Assembly (NCBI GenBank): GCA_009929055.1
Contig: SABI01000115.1
Span: 1 to 7,828, forward strand
Source: Spirochaetia bacterium
GTDB taxonomy: Bacteria > Spirochaetota > Spirochaetia > Sphaerochaetales > Sphaerochaetaceae
DNA length: 7,828 nt
Direction: 5' to 3'
Positions 4,981 through 7,828 of the stretch are shown here, piece by piece. Positions within the stretch are counted from its first letter, which is position 1, and each line of letters opens with the position of its first letter. A model generated the notes under the pieces. It was not told the origin of the DNA and ran no database searches. It was given only the letters and a program-made list of their open reading frames with translations. A program made the translations under genes and the position numbers.

Positions 4981-5364
4981 ATGAGGATAGAGAAGAAAGA
5001 GAAGGTTAAGGAAAAAGCAAGAGGTAAAGCCCTTGAGATTCAGGAAGAAGTAAAGATTACCCAAGGTGAAGAATCCTTGATTCTTGAAAAGGGGGATAGG
5101 ATTCAGGTGGTAAAAGAGAGCATTGACCCTGATTTGCAGAAAGTGGTAGATATTGCTAACAGTACAGAGGGAATCTTTGGTTTACAGAAACCTCTTGAAC
5201 GTGTATTTGGAAAAGGGAATGCTACATTTTATAATTCTTCTGTTCTTGTGGTGAAGACTAGGAGAGGAAGAAAGATTATGATAGCAAGTCCATCAAATGT
5301 AGAGTTGGATGGGACTGAGATTCCTGTTCAAGATGGAAAATTATATGTAGGATATGCAGATTAA
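4981..5364 (+). CDS. Tagged small phage protein 9 (unknown function), last gene of the operon
   Basis: A 127-residue protein with a strong ribosome site (AAGGAG at 4968-4973, seven bases before ATG). The leader MRIEKKEKVKEKARGK is strongly basic, longer than in most members. The shared element is at residues 18-44 (nt 5032-5112; LEIQEEVKI, TQGEESLI, LEKGDRIQVV). A helical stretch follows (DPDLQKVVDIANS), then beta segments with a basic patch (VLVVKTRRGRKIMIASPSNV, GTEIPVQDGKLYVG). The closing strands with 'D.G.LYVG' look like the end of a small barrel, but no family is recognised. The intrinsic terminator about 60 nt downstream makes this the end of the transcript. Confidence 0.85.
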   Translation: MRIEKKEKVKEKARGKALEIQEEVKITQGEESLILEKGDRIQVVKESIDPDLQKVVDIANSTEGIFGLQKPLERVFGKGNATFYNSSVLVVKTRRGRKIMIASPSNVELDGTEIPVQDGKLYVGYAD

Positions 5365-5423
5365 AAGAGAGAAGAGATTGATACTAGATGGAAAGTAACA
5401 CATATTCTATTACCTGATACATT

Positions 5424-5457
5424 AATCCTCTTGTTAAAAAACAGGGGGATTTTTTTA
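5424..5457 (+). terminator. Intrinsic terminator after the tagged-gene operon
   Basis: AATCCTCTTGT (5424-5434) pairs with ACAGGGGGATT (5441-5451) over 11 bp, including two G-U pairs, around the loop TAAAAA. TTTTTT (5451-5456) follows. Together with the terminator at 758-800 it delimits the operon 831-5364. The remaining spacer between 5365 and 5423 holds nothing I can identify. Confidence 0.88.
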
Positions 5458-5486
5458 TATACACACTTTCCCTTTTTTGGTATAAT
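5458..5486 (+). promoter_or_regulatory. Extended -10 promoter for the recombination/kinase transcript
   Basis: TGGTATAAT (5478-5486) is a perfect extended -10 (TG, one base, TATAAT). A weak -35, TATACA (5458-5463, 4 of 6 matches to TTGACA), lies 17 bp upstream. It sits directly after a terminator, and the expected transcript start near 5493 leaves a leader of about 20 nt before ATG 5515. The pattern fits a host sigma-70-type polymerase. Confidence 0.65.
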
Positions 5487-5514
5487 GGTAGTATGAATGA
5501 ATATGGAGGATATA

Positions 5515-6501
5515 ATGATTCTAACATCAGGTGATTTACATACAAGGAAGGAAGAACCTTTCTTTTCTGCAGTAAGACAAACACTGGAAGAATATGACAG
5601 GAAGTTGAAGAAGGGTGATACATTCATCCAGCTTGGGGATTGGTTCCATATTTCAAGACCATACCCAGAGGAAAATGAATTGGTATACTACTATATTAGG
5701 AAATGGATTGAAAGAGGAGTACGTATTATTGCACTAGCAGGGAACCATGACTATCTGGGTGTTGAGGACACCTATTCCATAGACCCCTTTGACAGCATGG
5801 ATGTACTGCTTGTCAAGGAACCTAGTATCCTGAAGTTGGAATCTTCCACATTCCTGTTCCTCCCATGGATGCCACGCTCACACTTCCCTACAGACAAGAG
5901 GGAATCCTACTTTAGCAGTATTCTTGATTCAGATGTAGAAGGTGGATTCGTCTATGAGAACAAGGATAAGCTGAATGATGTGGACTACATCTGCTACCAC
6001 TTTGAGGATGAGACTGTATTCATGGGTGGGATAAACATAGGGTATGATATCAGGCCATTGGAACAATTCACCCCCAAGGCAAGGAGGATTGGTGGTCACA
6101 TCCACATCAAGAGCAAGAACTACCTAGGCACTCCCTATCAGACCAGATACGATGAGAAGGGTCAGATTGGAAGATACATCACTATAGAGGATGGAGCATA
6201 CGTAGAGAATTCTTTACCCTTGTTCATTGAGTATCTGGACATTGAGTATGGGGATGAGGTTGACAACACCACCAGTAAAATCCTCACCATATCCAATGCA
6301 CCTTCACTGGAAGCTTGTTACCAGAAGTATGCTATCCCCAACGTATATATCAGGAAAGTGGACTTGCTTGTATCCCAAGAGAGGATTGTTGAAGAGGAAG
6401 AAACCAGCAACGATGGCTCCCTCATTGGCATGTTTACCACCTATGCAGATATTAACTCTATTGATGATAAGACAAAAAAATACATCTTGGGTTTATTGTA
6501 G
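5515..6501 (+). CDS. SbcD/Mre11/T4 gp47-like metallophosphoesterase, recombination nuclease subunit
   Basis: A 328-residue protein; T4 gp47 is about 339. The ATG at 5515 is preferred over 5497: GGAGG (5505-5509) lies five bases upstream, and the protein then opens directly on the first catalytic strand. Metal-binding motifs run in family order: GDLH (6-9), GDWFH (41-45), GNHD (76-79), His162 in CYHFED, and GHIH (194-197). LPWM (116-119) and YLGTPYQT (203-210) also match gp47-type sequences as I recall them. The family pairs with an SMC-like ATPase (gp46/SbcC) to resect DNA ends for recombination-dependent replication and repair; that partner is not in the window. The C-terminal tail (GSLIGMFTTYADI, then KKYILGLL) would be the partner-contact region. 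It ends with TAG; readthrough would join it in frame to the next gene. Confidence 0.88.
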   Translation: MILTSGDLHTRKEEPFFSAVRQTLEEYDRKLKKGDTFIQLGDWFHISRPYPEENELVYYYIRKWIERGVRIIALAGNHDYLGVEDTYSIDPFDSMDVLLVKEPSILKLESSTFLFLPWMPRSHFPTDKRESYFSSILDSDVEGGFVYENKDKLNDVDYICYHFEDETVFMGGINIGYDIRPLEQFTPKARRIGGHIHIKSKNYLGTPYQTRYDEKGQIGRYITIEDGAYVENSLPLFIEYLDIEYGDEVDNTTSKILTISNAPSLEACYQKYAIPNVYIRKVDLLVSQERIVEEEETSNDGSLIGMFTTYADINSIDDKTKKYILGLL

Positions 6502-6515
6502 TACTATTATAGTGA
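6499..6515 (+). promoter_or_regulatory. Second copy of the TAGTACTATTATA(A/G)TGA element
   Basis: TAGTACTATTATAGTGA overlaps the stop codon of the metallophosphoesterase gene and matches 802-818 at 16 of 17 bases. It contains the 8-bp palindrome TAGTACTA (6499-6506) and a -10-like TATAGT (6508-6513), 15 bases before ATG 6529, with GGGAG between. Placement relative to the start codon is nearly the same as at the first copy. It may give the kinase gene its own transcript or be a binding site. Confidence 0.4.
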
Positions 6516-6528
6516 GGGAGTTAATGCA

Positions 6529-7272
6529 ATGAGATATACACAAGTTAAAGTAACAGAAAGTATCAATGACAAGAATATCATGAAGGCAGTGTTTCTTGCT
6601 GGTGGTGGAGGCTCTGGAAAGAGTTTTATCGCAGAGCATATGTTTTTGACAAAGGATGGGATATCCCCCTTTGGTGTGAAGATAGTCAACTCTGACTATT
6701 TCTTTGAATTGGGGTTGAAGAAAGCCAACCTTCCCATGACAATCAAGAGTGACGGTTCTGAAGTGTATGACCAGCAAATGGCTGTAAGAAGTGATGCAAA
6801 GGCCAAGGCTCAGGTGAAGAAGAATTATCATATCGACAGCTTGTTACCTATCATCATTGATGGCACAGGAAAGGACTATGATGATATTGTAAGTCAGGCA
6901 GAGGAATTGAAGAACATCGGCTATGATGTATCCATGGTTCTTGTCAACACCTCATTGGAAGTATCCCTTGAGAGAAATGCGAAACGTGCAAGAAAAATCG
7001 ACCCCAATATTGTTACTACAGCTTGGACAGGTGTTCAGTCAAACATTGGTAAATTCCAGAAGTACTTTGGGAGAGAGAATTTTCTTATTATAGACAATAG
7101 TACTTACTTTGAACCTGATTCAAAGGAATCCGAGAAATTCCTTGATTACTTGTTCAAGATGGGTAAGAAGATGATTGAAAAACCACTCAAGAATCCTAAA
7201 GGAATTACTATTATCAAGACGTTGGAGGATATTGGGGGCAAGTACCTCAGTGACTTGTTCGGGGAGGCGTAA
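6529..7272 (+). CDS. P-loop kinase, zeta-toxin/polynucleotide-kinase-like
   Basis: A 247-residue protein with GGGAG ahead of the ATG. After an 18-residue leader comes MKAVFLAGGGGSGKSFIAE, a Walker A loop (GGGGSGKS, residues 25-32) on the first strand. VNSDYFFELGLKK (53-65) holds an aspartate where zeta-type kinases have their catalytic acid. IIIDGTGKDYDDI (108-120) is a further core strand, and VLVNTSLEVSLERNAKRARK (137-156) carries the arginines typical of the lid region. This matches small P-loop kinases of the zeta-toxin/PNK group that are frequent in large phages. The substrate (nucleotide, nucleic-acid end, sugar or protein) cannot be read from the sequence. No antitoxin-like gene is adjacent, so a toxin-antitoxin role is not supported. 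It lies between the recombination nuclease and another tagged gene. Confidence 0.75.
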   Translation: MRYTQVKVTESINDKNIMKAVFLAGGGGSGKSFIAEHMFLTKDGISPFGVKIVNSDYFFELGLKKANLPMTIKSDGSEVYDQQMAVRSDAKAKAQVKKNYHIDSLLPIIIDGTGKDYDDIVSQAEELKNIGYDVSMVLVNTSLEVSLERNAKRARKIDPNIVTTAWTGVQSNIGKFQKYFGRENFLIIDNSTYFEPDSKESEKFLDYLFKMGKKMIEKPLKNPKGITIIKTLEDIGGKYLSDLFGEA

Positions 7273-7273
7273 G

Positions 7274-7684
7274 ATGAGGATAAAGAAAAAGTCAGCACTT
7301 GAGATGAAGGATGATTTGTATATCAATAATACCATGCTTGAGAAAGGTGACAGGATTGTAGTACGAAAATCAGAAGGAAAGAAGGATTATGTCATCTACC
7401 ACAATTCCTACTCTGGTGCCATTTCAGAAGTGGAAAATCTTGTCATCAAGAATGGCATGATATGGAACCCAGATGAGGTGTTCACCAAGGTGTCTACTGG
7501 AACCAAGAAACCAAAGGAAGGTGATATTGTAAAATTCTATCTTCAGTTGTATACCCCAGACCATATGCCAGCTGGAAAGGCTATCCATGTACAGGTATAT
7601 GGCATGGGTGACAGGTATGAATTGAATGCCTATTTTTCACCATTGAAAGCAAGGGAGTATTTTGACTACCCTTGGGAGGACTGA
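7274..7684 (+). CDS. Small phage protein with a shortened tag copy
   Basis: A 136-residue protein. ATG 7274 starts one base after the kinase stop, with GGGGAGG (7261-7267) overlapping the end of the kinase gene; the longer in-frame opening upstream lies inside the kinase in another frame. The leader MRIKKKSA is of the family type. Residues 9-31 (nt 7298-7366) read LEMKDDLYI, NNTM, LEKGDRIVVR: the tag with four residues missing between its two conserved halves, as expected if one beta-hairpin is shorter. The rest is beta-rich: KKDYVIYHNSY, PKEGDIVKFYLQLYTP, AIHVQVYGMGDRYELNAYFS. It ends FDYPWED. No family is recognised. It shows that the tag family extends beyond the terminator-bounded operon. 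Confidence 0.8.
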   Translation: MRIKKKSALEMKDDLYINNTMLEKGDRIVVRKSEGKKDYVIYHNSYSGAISEVENLVIKNGMIWNPDEVFTKVSTGTKKPKEGDIVKFYLQLYTPDHMPAGKAIHVQVYGMGDRYELNAYFSPLKAREYFDYPWED

Positions 7685-7685
7685 C

Positions 7686-7828
7686 ATGCCATCACCGTAT
7701 GTAAACAAGTTGGCAAAGGAAACAGGAAAGAGTGTTGCTGAAGTGGAGAAGCTTTGGGACAAGGCCAAGGAAATAGCCTCTGACAACTTTGGAAAAAAGG
7801 AAGATGACTTCGGCTCTAAGGAATATTC
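7686..7828 (+). CDS. Small lysine-rich phage protein, 3' partial
   Basis: ATG 7686 starts one base after the upstream TGA, and the frame is open to the window edge (47 complete codons). It reads MPSPYVNKLAKETGKSVAEV, then EKLWDKAKEIASD and FGKKEDDFGSKEY. This is a charged, helical start in which 'KLAKETGKSV.EVE.LW.KAK' followed by 'FGKK..DFG..EY' recalls a short conserved protein seen in many tailed phages and often annotated as virion-associated; this is from memory and unverified. There is no tag copy in the visible part. The function cannot be decided from 47 residues. Confidence 0.65.
   Translation, partial: MPSPYVNKLAKETGKSVAEVEKLWDKAKEIASDNFGKKEDDFGSKEY

Larger units (their letters stand above)
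831..5364 (+). repeat. Array of nine ungapped 27-residue tag copies in consecutive small genes
   Basis: Protein-level repeat at nt 846-926, 1311-1391, 1874-1954, 2497-2577, 2849-2929, 3456-3536, 3772-3852, 4521-4601 and 5032-5112. All copies are exactly 27 codons with no insertion or deletion. Pattern: (V/I)EIxEEVxI, then xQG(D/E)xxxI, then LE(K/A)GDKIxV(L/I). G-D of the last block is invariant, and E before it is present in every copy. Alternating hydrophobic residues around the Gly-Asp turns suggest two successive beta-hairpins. A tenth, four residues shorter, lies outside the operon at 7298-7366. Flanking protein regions are mostly unrelated to each other, so the element behaves as a portable module. 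Confidence 0.88.

Noticed and set aside
4464..4982. Long open frame on the minus strand covering the TAG-interrupted gene
   Set aside because: It is antisense to tag-bearing coding sequence with good ribosome sites on the plus strand, and the sequence is low-complexity hydrophobic without a family resemblance.
831..5364. CRISPR array or simple DNA tandem repeat
   Set aside because: The repetition is at the protein level (27 codons within genes of different length); the DNA copies are diverged and unevenly spaced.
6227..6532. Plus-strand open frame overlapping the metallophosphoesterase C-terminus
   Set aside because: It is an out-of-frame shadow of the nuclease gene with no ribosome site and no domain character.
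6493..6831. Minus-strand open frames over the kinase N-terminus
   Set aside because: They are antisense to the Walker A region of a clearly coding gene.
6529..7272. Toxin-antitoxin module
   Set aside because: The kinase is zeta-like, but no epsilon-type antitoxin gene flanks it; neighbours are a recombination nuclease and a tagged protein.

Overview
The window reads as a gene-dense stretch of a large, low-GC tailed bacteriophage (or prophage) of a bacterium that uses Shine-Dalgarno initiation. All genes lie on the + strand, junctions are mostly 1-12 nt, and there are no RNA genes or transposases. The evidence for phage is a T4 gp47/SbcD-like recombination nuclease, a class II ribonucleotide reductase, a P-loop kinase of a type common in phages, and many small modular proteins. 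The host cannot be named from this sequence. Stops are TAA (most), TGA and TAG, so TGA is not reassigned.

Layout. (1) 1-744: C-terminal part of an adenosylcobalamin-dependent ribonucleotide reductase (NrdJ), followed by a strong intrinsic terminator at 758-800. (2) 831-5364: a compact operon of small genes (about 107-206 codons) closed by an intrinsic terminator at 5424-5457. Nine of these genes carry the same ungapped 27-residue element, with hallmarks EEVxI, QGD and LE(K/A)GDKI. It sits near the N-terminus in six and in the middle of the protein in three. The rest of each protein mostly differs. One member (4494) is interrupted by an in-frame TAG, and one (4097) lacks the element. (3) From an extended -10 promoter at 5478-5486: the gp47/SbcD-like metallophosphoesterase, a P-loop kinase, another small protein with a shortened copy of the element (7274), and the start of a further small protein that runs off the window.

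Interpretation. Regions 1 and 3 are DNA metabolism and recombination. Region 2 is the unusual part: a family of otherwise different small proteins sharing one portable tag, plus a short N-terminal leader of the form M(R/K)x(I/V)xE/K. Two members are clearly homologous over the tag and C-terminal domain, but one has an extra domain of about 70 residues between leader and tag, which shows modular shuffling. One member ends in what looks like a polyvalent-protein-type (LPD11-like) domain. The most economical inference is that the element is a docking or targeting tag, for example for packaging into the virion head. Nothing in the sequence proves this, and it should be treated as a hypothesis.
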